Virus record (IMG/VR): IMGVR_UViG_3300038701_001464 | Coordinates: 1 to 35,472 of that record | Source of the DNA: a virus | Reading direction: 5' to 3' (one strand) | Length of the DNA: 35,472 nt | Shown: positions 24,626-31,036 of the stretch, piece by piece | Position numbering within the stretch: position 1 is the stretch's first letter | Layout of the letters: each line of letters opens with the position of its first letter | Notes under the pieces: generated by a model | The model's database searches: none | What the model was told of the DNA's origin: nothing | The model's input: only the letters and a program-made list of their open reading frames with translations | Translations under genes and position numbers: made by a program

Positions 24626-24828
24626 AACATTCCCCAATCTGCGGGTTTTTTGTCCCAATTCTCCAAGACTTTACAAGCGATAGGATTAGGCGGACGCGAA
24701 CTTTTAACATAGCTGGGCATTTCCCAGCGGCGAATAACAAGCGATGAGCTCATGCCGAGGATTTCGGCGAGCTGGGATTGCGTTAACCCCAGCGCTTCAC
24801 GTTTTGCTTTGAATTGTTCCGGCGTCAT
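24622..24828 (-). CDS. XRE/Cro-type helix-turn-helix regulator
   Basis: A 68-aa protein. Residues ~13-37 are a typical helix-turn-helix (LGLTQSQLAEILGMSSSLVIRRWE) followed by a short C-terminal part (PPNPIACKVLENWDK), the form found in small Cro-like regulators. A promoter-like sequence (25166-25194) lies upstream of the operon segment that includes it. It probably regulates a phage promoter. The target operator is unknown. Confidence 0.75.
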   Translation of the reverse strand: MTPEQFKAKREALGLTQSQLAEILGMSSSLVIRRWEMPSYVKSSRPPNPIACKVLENWDKKPADWGML

Positions 24829-24872
24829 TTGCGATACCCTTTACTAGATGATTTGCCATTAATTAGCTCCGT

Positions 24873-25118
24873 TTAAAGCGCAATTGCTTGCGCCAAATGT
24901 TTAAAATAGTCCGAAACGTCACCATTTCGAAAGTCTATTGCAATAAGCATTTTTTTGATTTGATTTTGTTCGTCGGATCCGCATTGATTTAGAATTGTAT
25001 CAGTCACAATTTGCAGCGGCATAACGTTTAGACCGCTAGGGCCTTCAACCTCGATCACCTCATCAAGGTTAACGTTTTTCTCTGAAATGAATGTTGTGAA
25101 CCATGTTTTAAAAGTCAT
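24873..25118 (-). CDS. Hypothetical protein
   Basis: An 81-aa acidic protein (MTFKTWFTTFISEKNV...) of a short form common in phages, with two helices and DEVIEVEGPSGLNVMPLQIV in between. AAGGG lies before the ATG. It is the first gene after the candidate promoter at 25166-25194. Unknown function. Confidence 0.6.
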   Translation of the reverse strand: MTFKTWFTTFISEKNVNLDEVIEVEGPSGLNVMPLQIVTDTILNQCGSDEQNQIKKMLIAIDFRNGDVSDYFKHLAQAIAL

Positions 25119-25165
25119 AATATTTACCCTTGTTTGGTGAGCTTCATTGCTCTTTTGATAAATTC

Positions 25166-25194
25166 AATTTAGTGCCATCGGCCCTAATTGTCAA
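25166..25194 (-). promoter_or_regulatory. Candidate promoter before 24873-25118
   Basis: On the minus strand a consensus TTGACA (25194-25189) is followed after 17 bp by TAAATT (25171-25166, four of six). The -35 box sits in the last codons of the upstream gene. It could start a transcript for the XRE regulator and the genes beyond it. Confidence 0.45.
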
Positions 25195-25447
25195 CATCTA
25201 TTTTAAAAGAAAATGCTAAATCGTTATCCGGTGATAAGACGAGGAAATCACCGCCGGTTTGAGCGTATGGCTTGCCGCGAATATATGCCTCAAGATCTTC
25301 GCGCTTCATATTTTTATAGCCGTTAAACCAATCGACGTTTAAAAATTCGACCGGTTGCCCGCCGTTGAAACAATAACCCGCATAAAGGCTTTCTGGCAGT
25401 TTATACACATGCACCATTGTCCCGTTTGGAGTGTTGAGGTTTTGCAT
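25184..25447 (-). CDS. Hypothetical protein
   Basis: An 87-aa mixed alpha/beta protein (MVHVYKLPESLYAGYCFNGG; EDLEAYIRGKPYAQTGG). GGGAT lies before the ATG. No family recognised. Confidence 0.55.
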   Translation of the reverse strand: MQNLNTPNGTMVHVYKLPESLYAGYCFNGGQPVEFLNVDWFNGYKNMKREDLEAYIRGKPYAQTGGDFLVLSPDNDLAFSFKIDVDN

Positions 25448-25464
25448 AATAAATCCCTGTTATT

Positions 25465-25737
25465 TCAGTTTACATTAATCGCATAAACCTGCACCGGATC
25501 GCTTCCGAAATGCGGGTGCGTGATTGTTGTTTTTTCAAACCCATTCCAAGGCCGTGTTATGCGGCGTTCTTGGTCGTCTCGTTTTGGATAGCCTTTAGTC
25601 AAAATAATCTGATCATATTCACGGCCTTCAAGACGCTTTGCCCAATACTCATTTTGTAGGCGAAACTCATATAATTTTTCGCCTGATTTGATCTGGTCAA
25701 AGTATTCAGATTTGAGAGGCAGGGTGAGCGTTCGCAT
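25465..25737 (-). CDS. ASCH-domain protein
   Basis: A 90-aa protein that is essentially one ASCH domain: LTLPLKSEYFDQIKSGEKLYEFRL, YWAKRLEGREYDQIILTKGYPK, then a late strand region with VQVYAINVN. ASCH domains bind RNA or nucleotides, and some act as amidohydrolases (YqfB family). The short length and missing extra helices suggest a binding role. Context: small accessory-gene block between other unknowns. Confidence 0.7.
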   Translation of the reverse strand: MRTLTLPLKSEYFDQIKSGEKLYEFRLQNEYWAKRLEGREYDQIILTKGYPKRDDQERRITRPWNGFEKTTITHPHFGSDPVQVYAINVN

Positions 25738-25749
25738 AGTCTTTCCCTA

Positions 25750-25938
25750 TTATTGCGGTAAAGGTGAGTGTTTAGGCTTGGCGGCTTGCTTTGCTCTAAT
25801 TTGATCAACCTTTGTCCAAATTCTTTTCAGTTCTTTTTCGCCCGCATCTTCCATAGACTGCTCGTTTGCATAACAAAGCGCAGCAAGGGTAACCATAACG
25901 CCGCCAACCGCCGCCATGAAAATAACGACAAAACGCAT
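25750..25938 (-). CDS. Small membrane-anchored protein
   Basis: From the ATG at 25938 this gives 62 aa: one strong membrane segment (FVVIFMAAVGGVMVTLAALCY) and then a charged helix (EDAGEKELKRIWTKVDQIRAK). The longer frame to 25974 lies inside the upstream gene. GGGCG lies upstream. Unknown function. Confidence 0.6.
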   Translation of the reverse strand: MRFVVIFMAAVGGVMVTLAALCYANEQSMEDAGEKELKRIWTKVDQIRAKQAAKPKHSPLPQ

Positions 25939-25940
25939 GC

Positions 25941-26162
25941 TTATCGCCCTTGCAAATCCTGCCCGACGTAACAAAGCTGACCCGCTGCGAGTTGGCGCTT
26001 ATATCGAGCCTGTTGACGTGTGCTCGAATGCGGATATTTCACGCCGGTCTTATTGCGTCGTTTTGGCGCTTTAAAATTCATAGGTTGCGGAACCTGCGCA
26101 ACGCTTGAAAAATTAGCAACGGCCGCGGCCAAAAAACCGCGAAAAGAACTATTGATAAACAT
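25941..26162 (-). CDS. Small basic protein
   Basis: From the ATG at 26162 this gives 73 aa. AAGGGA (26172-26177) is a good ribosome site, and it overlaps the stop of the broken gene upstream. A short hydrophobic start (FRGFLAAAVANF) is followed by a very basic tail (APKRRNKTGVKY, TRQQARYKRQLAAGQ). Could bind nucleic acid. Unknown function. Confidence 0.55.
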   Translation of the reverse strand: MFINSSFRGFLAAAVANFSSVAQVPQPMNFKAPKRRNKTGVKYPHSSTRQQARYKRQLAAGQLCYVGQDLQGR

Positions 26163-26175
26163 TATAAAAAATCCC

Positions 26176-26478
26176 TTATTTAAACAGCTTTGAAAAAAGC
26201 TTTTCTTGATAAACGGTAAAGGCGAAATTCTCAACACGGCGGGCTGTTGCAAGCTCATATTTTTCTGTTTTCGAGGTGTGACCACGAGCAAAAAGCGTTT
26301 CGATATCTACTAGCTCGAGCCATTCGCCCTGATGATCTTAGTCATCATCTGAGCGAATGATAGGAACGGCGAAATAATATTCTTTAATCTTTGTTTTAAA
26401 AACCGCTTGAACGACACAAATTTGATTTGTTTCGCGATTAACCACGTTACGGCCAATGTTTATTTTTTCTTCTGACAT
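26176..26478 (-). pseudogene. Gene interrupted by an in-frame UAA
   Basis: The frame starts at the ATG at 26478 (GAGGA upstream), runs 46 codons to IIRSDDD, meets TAA (26340-26338), and then stays open for 53 more codons in the same frame (DHQGEWLELVDIETLF...YQEKLFSKLF) to a TAA at 26178-26176. The second half has no ATG, GTG or TTG at all, so it cannot be a gene by itself. Its protein-like make-up and the link to the next gene's ribosome site suggest a single 100-codon gene. Options: nonsense mutation, sequencing error, or stop-codon readthrough. The UAA sits in the 7-nt loop of a GATGAT/ATCATC inverted repeat. Confidence 0.6.
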
Positions 26479-26503
26479 TTTCTATCCTCTTTCTTTTTAA
26501 TAA

Positions 26504-26674
26504 TCATTCACATTTCATATAAATATAATCGGCCAGCATTTCTTGATAATGCTTCAACGAAACTTGCAACGAGCTAACGTCACCGGTTGCCATGTTTATG
26601 CGCTCTTTAAGTAAAAAGTTCCGGTGTTTACAATGGGCTATTTTTTCAAGCCTGTACTCGTTGTCACGTTTCAT
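26504..26674 (-). CDS. Hypothetical 56-aa protein
   Basis: A 56-codon frame that starts 11 nt inside the end of the upstream gene: MKRDNEYRLEKIAHCKHRN, then a helical remainder with KERINMATGD and a C-terminal YQEMLADYIYMKCE. Packing with neighbours and codon use are as in real genes. Weak ribosome site (GAG). Unknown function. Confidence 0.55.
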   Translation of the reverse strand: MKRDNEYRLEKIAHCKHRNFLLKERINMATGDVSSLQVSLKHYQEMLADYIYMKCE

Positions 26675-26951
26675 TTTTCTCGGTTATCCCAAGCTGGTTT
26701 GAAAGCTCCCCCATCAAAGCCTCATCAAGCTCTTTCCCCGACCCGATAGCCGGCCCAGCCTCCGATAAAGCTTTGCTTAACCCCTGCGGATTTTCGCCCA
26801 AAATGTTGTTTTTGATATGCCCGCGAACTGATTTCAGTTTAGCAAGGTTTGTTTCAAGCTCGATGATTGCATCATCAATGCCTTTTAAATAAATTGTACT
26901 AGCATCGAATGCACGGTTAAGCTTTTCGCTTTTAATGGGCTCATTTGCCAT
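26664..26951 (-). CDS. Hypothetical coiled-coil protein
   Basis: A 95-aa protein with a central heptad-like helix (YLKGIDDAIIELETNLAKLKSV). No domain recognised. AGGA lies 10 nt before the ATG. It is preceded by a 66-bp gap with two TAGACG-type motifs, so it may begin its own transcript. Confidence 0.55.
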   Translation of the reverse strand: MANEPIKSEKLNRAFDASTIYLKGIDDAIIELETNLAKLKSVRGHIKNNILGENPQGLSKALSEAGPAIGSGKELDEALMGELSNQLGITEKNET

Positions 26952-26994
26952 AATAAAAAATCCTAATTCTATTAATAATAAAGATTACGTAACA

Positions 26995-27012
26995 CGTCTA
27001 TTGGGCGTCTAC
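26995..27012. promoter_or_regulatory. Pair of CGTCTA operator-like half-sites
   Basis: CGTCTA occurs at 26995-27000 and again at 27006-27011, 11 bp apart in the same direction, in the gap before the 95-aa gene. The same motif and 11-bp step occur at the divergent promoter (32960 and 32971), and related sites lie at 29287-29323. On the minus strand no strong -10/-35 pair was found here. Confidence 0.4.
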
Positions 27013-27017
27013 AAGAT

Positions 27018-27203
27018 TTATTTTTGCCTATGCCGTTTTAATTTACGCCCCGACAAATGGAACTTATGGCAAAACGGGCATTTGTAAACATCGACAAATT
27101 GCGGGTTGTTTTTCCGCTTTCTTAAACGACGCTGCACCGCAATGGCCTTATGCTGCTTTTCATAGGATAGCTTGCCGGTGCATTCTGGTTTGATGCCGCC
27201 CAT
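27018..27203 (-). CDS. Small basic zinc-finger-like protein
   Basis: A 61-aa, strongly basic protein (RRLRKRKNN) with a CxxC-type finger near the end: YKCPFCHKFHLSG, with His following. An extra Cys near the N-terminus (PECTGK) could complete the site. The first base of its ATG is shared with the upstream stop (TAATG). A nucleic-acid-binding role is likely. Confidence 0.6.
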   Translation of the reverse strand: MGGIKPECTGKLSYEKQHKAIAVQRRLRKRKNNPQFVDVYKCPFCHKFHLSGRKLKRHRQK

Positions 27204-27484
27204 TAATTTTGCGTCCTTCCACTGCTCCCCAAATCATCGGACTTTACTAATTTAGCCTGTCCGTTTTTAACGTCCTGCTCAACCATCAAATAATAGCTAA
27301 CGACCATCTGCATTAATTCATGAATTGACATTTTGCTACCATGAGCAAAAGAGGCTAAACACATGCAGCACAACGTCATAGCTCCCGACGCTGGATCGCT
27401 TTTATCTTTGGTTAAGGCAATGACCATATCAAGCACCTTGCCCATTTCATCCGACGTTACGACGTTTTCGTTTTCGTCTTTCAT
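27203..27484 (-). CDS. Hypothetical protein
   Basis: A 93-aa protein with a central hydrophobic helix containing three Cys (GAMTLCCMCLASFAHG) and a second helix (ELMQMVVSYYLMVEQDV). Might be a membrane-associated or metal-binding protein, but no family was recognised. Confidence 0.55.
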   Translation of the reverse strand: MKDENENVVTSDEMGKVLDMVIALTKDKSDPASGAMTLCCMCLASFAHGSKMSIHELMQMVVSYYLMVEQDVKNGQAKLVKSDDLGSSGRTQN

Positions 27485-27512
27485 TTTGAGTTATTCCCTT
27501 TTTGTTGCTGGA

Positions 27513-27755
27513 TTAATGGCCAACAGATTTTAAAAGAAAGTCACAAGATCTTGTGAGTAATTCGAGTTGCGCAATGGCTTCATCTCGCTCACGTCTTACT
27601 TTGATCAAACTTGCTTCCAAATTGTTGATTGTTTGCGCTTGAACCTTTGAGCCATCTTCTCGGCTAATCGGCTTAATCATGCATCTATCAAGCTGCAATT
27701 GAAGATACTTAAGCTTTTTTTTCAGCTCTATATTTTCGGCTTTATGCGTCCTCAT
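27513..27755 (-). CDS. Hypothetical coiled-coil protein
   Basis: From the ATG at 27755 (GAGGA upstream, and ATGA overlap with the end of the frameshifted gene) this gives 80 aa, almost entirely helical (AENIELKKKLKYLQLQL; NNLEASLIKVRRERDEAIAQL). A longer frame to 27791 is part of the upstream gene. Unknown function. Confidence 0.6.
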   Translation of the reverse strand: MRTHKAENIELKKKLKYLQLQLDRCMIKPISREDGSKVQAQTINNLEASLIKVRRERDEAIAQLELLTRSCDFLLKSVGH

Positions 27756-27989
27756 ATTAAATCCTCTTTTTGTCTCCAAATTAACACACATTTTTCGATA
27801 GTATGTTTGTCCTCACCCGCATATTCGGGATCGTAGGCCAAAATATCCGCAGCCAATTCTCCTGATGTCCAATCATCAATATCATGACCATTTTCACGGG
27901 CGTTTTGCATAGACTGAACAATGCCCTCGTAAATATCAGGCGGATTTTTTTAAATCATCTTCATCAATAAAAATTGGTCGCACCTTCAT
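27752..27989 (-). pseudogene. Gene with a 1-nt frameshift at an A7 run
   Basis: The ATG at 27989 overlaps the previous stop (ATGA) and opens MKVRPIFIDEDDLKK before stopping after 17 codons. A second frame, beginning at the same A run (minus strand A7, plus strand T7 at 27945-27951), reads NPPDIYEGIVQSMQNAREN then GHDIDDWTSGELAADILAY and ends with a TGA at 27752-27754 that overlaps the next ATG. The total length of 238 nt is 79 codons plus one base, exactly what one extra A would make. With A6 the protein is continuous at 78 aa. Sequencing error, a real mutation, or transcriptional slippage on the A run are all possible. Confidence 0.65.
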
Positions 27990-28267
27990 AATATCCGTCT
28001 CCAAACTTTTTCGCCGTTTTTATATCCGACCATCTGGGGTAAATAGCGAAAATCGGATAAAATATGCATCCCGAGCATTGTTCGACCATCAGGAACGCCC
28101 AAAATAACGTTATAATCTGAAAACCATGCCGGTTTTTGAACCTCACCCCAGCCCGCCGGCAACTCGTCGAATGCAATTGCAGCGCAACGCTTGCCGTCCC
28201 TTGACGCAACTGGAAACTTGCCGCCGTGATTTTCGCTGAATTTATGCCATTCGGGATGATCGCTCAT
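27986..28267 (-). CDS. Hypothetical protein
   Basis: A 93-aa soluble protein (MSDHPEWHKFSENHGGKFP; AAIAFDELPAGWGEVQKP), overlapped by ATGA with genes on both sides. No domain recognised. Confidence 0.6.
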   Translation of the reverse strand: MSDHPEWHKFSENHGGKFPVASRDGKRCAAIAFDELPAGWGEVQKPAWFSDYNVILGVPDGRTMLGMHILSDFRYLPQMVGYKNGEKVWRRIL

Positions 28268-28401
28268 TTCAAAACCTCAAAACAATAAACCTCAGAGAAT
28301 TTGCTTTCGCATTTGGCGCGCGCATCGTTATCGATTACCAGCGTTAACCAAACGGCCGACGCAACAACGATCAAAGCAAGTAAATAAATACGATTAATCA
28401 T
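28264..28401 (-). CDS. Small membrane protein
   Basis: From the ATG at 28401 (ATGA overlap with the upstream stop) this gives 45 aa: one membrane segment (YLLALIVVASAVWLTLVI) and a short exported-looking tail with two Cys. The longer frame to 28476 is a shadow of the upstream gene. Confidence 0.55.
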   Translation of the reverse strand: MINRIYLLALIVVASAVWLTLVIDNDARAKCESKFSEVYCFEVLK

Positions 28402-28775
28402 ATCGGAATAACCTTTGATTTGATTGCGGATACATGAGCGTCGAGTTTTTCGGCTCCAAATACGCTTTCTACCCATAAGAGATGGTCTAGGGCTGCGATA
28501 TTCCAGATTTCTGCACTATCAGGCCATCCGAGCAATAAAGCCATTCTGCGACGATCTGAGGCGGTTTTATCCTGATTTTGCAATCCAAGGCTTACGAGAT
28601 CCGCAAGGGCCGTTGTAAATGACTTGCCACTGAATGCCGCGTGCTCGTTAATTTCGCGCATTTGGGCGGCTGTGAAATATGCCGGCGTCTTGATTTTACC
28701 GTTGCCGCAATCATACCCTCGGACAAAGCGATATTTTACATCGTCGTTGCTGGGCTTAAATTGTTGGTTTGACAT
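28398..28775 (-). CDS. Hypothetical protein with RHH-like segment
   Basis: A 125-aa protein. Residues ~30-66 (KTPAYFTAAQMREINEH, then SGKSFTTALADLVSLGLQN) look like a strand followed by two helices, the outline of a ribbon-helix-helix. AGAGGA lies before the ATG. The rest is helical. A DNA-binding role is possible but not sure. Confidence 0.5.
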   Translation of the reverse strand: MSNQQFKPSNDDVKYRFVRGYDCGNGKIKTPAYFTAAQMREINEHAAFSGKSFTTALADLVSLGLQNQDKTASDRRRMALLLGWPDSAEIWNIAALDHLLWVESVFGAEKLDAHVSAIKSKVIPI

Positions 28776-28983
28776 AAAACATAATCCTCTTGAATTTAAA
28801 TAAATTTGGCAGTTTTTCGCCGTACCAAGGGCGGTTTTAAAGATTTCTACTTTCCTTTTGATTTATTTCGGCACTTCCCCGAACAACGGTTCAAACTCGA
28901 TCATAAACCGGCTGGGATGTTTCCATTGATAGCAAATCGTGCTCCCAGCAACCGCCCCTTTGCCTGAGTTTAAGCTCTATCGC
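28776..28983 (-). other. 208-bp gap with possible degenerate ORF
   Basis: No gene with a start was found. One minus-strand frame is open for 36 codons after a TAG (reading KGAVAGSTICYQWKHPSRF, then MIEFEPLFGEVPK, then TAA) and looks protein-like but has no start codon. It may be a decayed gene. A 7-bp inverted repeat (GCTGGGA 28911-28917, TCCCAGC 28943-28949) shares its sequence with the leader hairpin at 29207-29237. Confidence 0.3.
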
Positions 28984-29181
28984 CTAAAATTGTATTATGT
29001 CACTCGCCTCATACTCAGCATTAACGTTTTCTTTCGTTGGGTCGCACTCGTCACAAAACGGGCTTCCCACTTCCTGAACTTGATGGTTACACAAAGTGCA
29101 ATTTTCACGACAATCAAAGTCATCATCTAGCTCACTGTAATTAAGCGTTTTATTGTTATGCTGCCCTACTGTTTTTACCAT
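28984..29181 (-). CDS. Zinc-ribbon-like small protein, first gene after the leftward promoter
   Basis: A 65-aa acidic protein with five Cys in a zinc-ribbon-like arrangement (CRENCTLC then CDEC). AAGGAATTGGG lies before the ATG. It is the first gene downstream of the promoter at 29284-29312, so it is probably made early. Unknown function. Confidence 0.6.
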   Translation of the reverse strand: MVKTVGQHNNKTLNYSELDDDFDCRENCTLCNHQVQEVGSPFCDECDPTKENVNAEYEASDIIQF

Positions 29182-29206
29182 TTACCCAATTCCTTTCTTG
29201 ATTTAC

Positions 29207-29237
29207 GGCTGGGAACTCCGACGGGTAGCCCCCAGCC
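29207..29237 (-). promoter_or_regulatory. Leader hairpin in the leftward transcript
   Basis: GGCTGGG (29207-29213) and CCCAGCC (29231-29237) form a 7-bp stem with a 17-nt loop in the ~95-nt 5' leader between the promoter at 29284 and the first ATG (29181). Might tune translation or transcript stability. The stem sequence is echoed in the gap at 28911-28949. Confidence 0.4.
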
Positions 29238-29283
29238 CTGCAAAACACCAACTCTTGACGGTTCTTTGTGTTTCGGTAAATCC

Positions 29284-29323
29284 TTTATAGACGTCTATGA
29301 AGGCAAGGTCAATAGACATCTAT
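29284..29323 (-). promoter_or_regulatory. Strong leftward promoter with two operator-like palindromes
   Basis: On the minus strand TTGACC (29312-29307) and TATAAA (29289-29284) are 17 bp apart, each five of six to sigma-70 consensus. A perfect 12-bp palindrome ATAGACGTCTAT (29287-29298) overlaps the -10 box, and a near copy ATAGACATCTAT (29312-29323) overlaps the -35 box edge. This layout fits repression by a small dimeric protein. It would drive the genes from 29181 downward. Confidence 0.75.
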
Positions 29324-29332
29324 CATTTTTTA

Positions 29333-30118
29333 TTAATCATCCGTTTTTGTTACGATTGCCGTATTTGCGAGCTTGCTTGAAACGTCCGAAACCTCACGAA
29401 CTTTAATTCCAGCCGGTTTTTTCTTTTCCGGCTTCCATGTTTCAGATTTTTTAATACCTGACATGTCGCGCTTCAAAAGCCTATTAACGAACTCTTTGCG
29501 CTCTTTCTTATCTTTTTCTGATAATTGAAGCGGCGCAATATCAATCGCATTTCCATAATTATGCCGGCTTGCTTTTTCGTGCTTGCCATCCAAAACGTTT
29601 TCAGCATCTTTAATGACTAACATCTCGCCTTTTACCAGCTGTAAAATATTCCCCTGAATGGGCTTACGGCTGCAATTCGGTCCAGCAAGGTATTTTTTAC
29701 AAGCCTTGTCGATTGCCCATTGAGGATAACCCGAAAGTATATCAATCCAATCTTGCGCAATTGCCGCTGTGATATGCGCGTCTGATTGCATCGTGAAATA
29801 ATGGCTTAACAAAACCAGCACACGCCCCGAGATCCATTCACCGCTCGCCGGCTGCGTCATGTAATCAATATTTTGTTGGATCCGGTCGCGATCTGATTTC
29901 GTTATTTCGTTGTCCCGCGTCCGCAAATCCGTCAGCCATGCTTTGAATAGGGCTGCGTCTGATATTGTTGCTTCCGGCTGTGGTTCCGATGCGCTCGGCT
30001 GCTCGAATAATCCAATTTCTCCACGTTGCATCCCAATCTCGTTTAATTGCGTTTGCTCCACTAGCTCCGAGCCAGTAGTTTTTAAACTTTTCGGCTTCTG
30101 TTCGAATTTGTCCATCAT
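29333..30118 (-). CDS. Replication-associated protein (helicase-loader-like)
   Basis: A 261-aa protein. The first ~60 residues are Gln/Glu/Pro-rich and probably disordered. The middle (~95-170) is helical with SGRVLVLLSHYFTMQSD, WIDILSGYPQWAIDKACKKY and PIQGNILQLVKGEM, resembling proteins found just after replication initiators in many phages. The C-terminus is very basic. AAGGGA precedes the ATGATG at 30118. An alternative ATG at 30031 would shorten it by 29 residues. Its 5' part overlaps the initiator gene in another frame for up to 254 nt. The helicase-loader role is inferred from position. Confidence 0.65.
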   Translation of the reverse strand: MMDKFEQKPKSLKTTGSELVEQTQLNEIGMQRGEIGLFEQPSASEPQPEATISDAALFKAWLTDLRTRDNEITKSDRDRIQQNIDYMTQPASGEWISGRVLVLLSHYFTMQSDAHITAAIAQDWIDILSGYPQWAIDKACKKYLAGPNCSRKPIQGNILQLVKGEMLVIKDAENVLDGKHEKASRHNYGNAIDIAPLQLSEKDKKERKEFVNRLLKRDMSGIKKSETWKPEKKKPAGIKVREVSDVSSKLANTAIVTKTDD

Positions 30119-30737
30119 TCAATCCCTTTTCTCTGGAATACTGTATAAGCTCTTTTGAGAGGTTCCAATCCTCTGAAATTCTAGCACCCTTTTTCGACTT
30201 TGGTTTTTTCGGGGAAATCTGTTTTGCAGATTGACCGTCCAATAAAGACGAAGTCTTTTCGGGTTCGGGTTCGGGTTCGGGTTCGGGTTCGGGGTTTCGA
30301 TAGCCTATCGATAGCCTATCAATCTCATCGATCAAAAGCACATTGTTTTCGCTATACTTGCAGCGCTCTATGTCTTTGAGAACATTAAGTTTTTCAAGGC
30401 AATCTGGCAGGGATAAAGCAAGCTTAATCGCCCCTTGCGCATGTTTTGGGTTAGTAAAAGGGTCAAATTTTAGGAATTGTATCAACCTAACTAGGTTTTC
30501 TACCCTATCGAAAGCGCATAAATACCCTTTGCATAGGCTATCCATAGCCTTTAAATATCGCTTCACGTCCCAATTTAGATCCGCCGTTGCGTACCCATCT
30601 TTTAGAATAAAACAGCCGACCGAATTAACATGCGGGCAAGTATGAAGATACAAATATAACAATTTTGCATCATCTGAAACTTTGCTAAATTTTTGGCTAT
30701 TCCAGATCGATGTTGAAACTTTTCCATAATCACGCAT
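29865..30737 (-). CDS. Phage replication initiator protein
   Basis: From the ATG at 30737 (GGGG 10 nt upstream) this gives 290 aa. The N-terminal ~115 residues are a winged-helix-like replication domain (RDYGKVSTSIWNSQKF, AKLLYLYLHTCPHVNSVGCF, DVKRYLKAMDSL). A linker of EPEPEPEPEPEPEK follows. Residues ~195-255 form a DnaT/DUF1376-type C-terminal domain ending in the pattern DWDATWRNWIIRAAE. It contains the candidate origin repeats (30299-30550) and a six-copy hexanucleotide run. The start at 30764 lacks a ribosome site. Role: bind the origin and load the host helicase with its neighbour. Confidence 0.75.
   Translation of the reverse strand: MRDYGKVSTSIWNSQKFSKVSDDAKLLYLYLHTCPHVNSVGCFILKDGYATADLNWDVKRYLKAMDSLCKGYLCAFDRVENLVRLIQFLKFDPFTNPKHAQGAIKLALSLPDCLEKLNVLKDIERCKYSENNVLLIDEIDRLSIGYRNPEPEPEPEPEPEKTSSLLDGQSAKQISPKKPKSKKGARISEDWNLSKELIQYSREKGLNDGQIRTEAEKFKNYWLGASGANAIKRDWDATWRNWIIRAAERIGTTAGSNNIRRSPIQSMADGFADAGQRNNEIRSRPDPTKY
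30258..30293 (-). repeat. Six tandem TTCGGG hexamers coding for Glu-Pro
   Basis: Plus strand TTCGGG repeats exactly six times, coding for six Glu-Pro pairs in the initiator's linker. Copy-number change would keep the frame and only alter the linker length. Confidence 0.9.
30299..30550. other. Candidate replication origin: ATAGCCTAT iterons inside the initiator gene
   Basis: GATAGCCTATC, an inverted repeat with a central C, occurs twice in tandem at 30299-30309 and 30310-30320. ATAGGCTAT (the same core in reverse) is at 30533-30541 and a partial copy ATAGCCT at 30544-30550. As in lambda O, phage initiators often carry their origin inside their own gene, so these are iteron candidates. No AT-rich melting region was confirmed. 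Confidence 0.5.
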
Positions 30738-30778
30738 AATAAAAAACCCCGCTTTTTCGACCATAAAATAACATTGCT

Positions 30779-30976
30779 TTAATCATCTGATTTTACGCTC
30801 TCGGGTTCCCAGCCGGCGCGAATAGCTTTCAAATGACTGCCAACTGTCAAGCGGCTTAAACCAAGAATTTTCGCGCATTCTTTTTGATTTGAAAATGGAT
30901 TTTTCTGGAAAAAATGCCAAACACGAGCGCGGTTAATATCGCCGTGTTTTTTCATAAACTCGCCTTTTCTGCTCAT
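30779..30976 (-). CDS. Winged-helix/HTH regulator
   Basis: A 65-aa protein with NPFSNQKECAKILGLSRLTVGSHLKAIRAGWEP, a helix-turn-helix (residues ~28-52) with a basic recognition helix. The form MSRKGEFMKKHGDINRARVW is typical of small proteins encoded right before phage replication genes. It probably regulates, or assists, the replication operon. AAAGGA lies before the ATG. Confidence 0.7.
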   Translation of the reverse strand: MSRKGEFMKKHGDINRARVWHFFQKNPFSNQKECAKILGLSRLTVGSHLKAIRAGWEPESVKSDD

Positions 30977-30990
30977 AAAACTTTATCCTT

Positions 30991-31036
30991 TGCATTTTGT
31001 TTATTTATACAAAACATAAAGCGTTAAGGGATGCAA
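30991..31036 (-). promoter_or_regulatory. Weak promoter/operator candidate before the replication operon
   Basis: A 6-bp inverted repeat TTTTGT/ACAAAA (30995-31000, 31009-31014) surrounds a TATAAA -10-like box (31004-31009, minus strand). The nearest -35-like TTGCAT is 20-22 bp away, so the spacing is poor. It follows a terminator, so the downstream operon needs a promoter near here. Confidence 0.25.
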
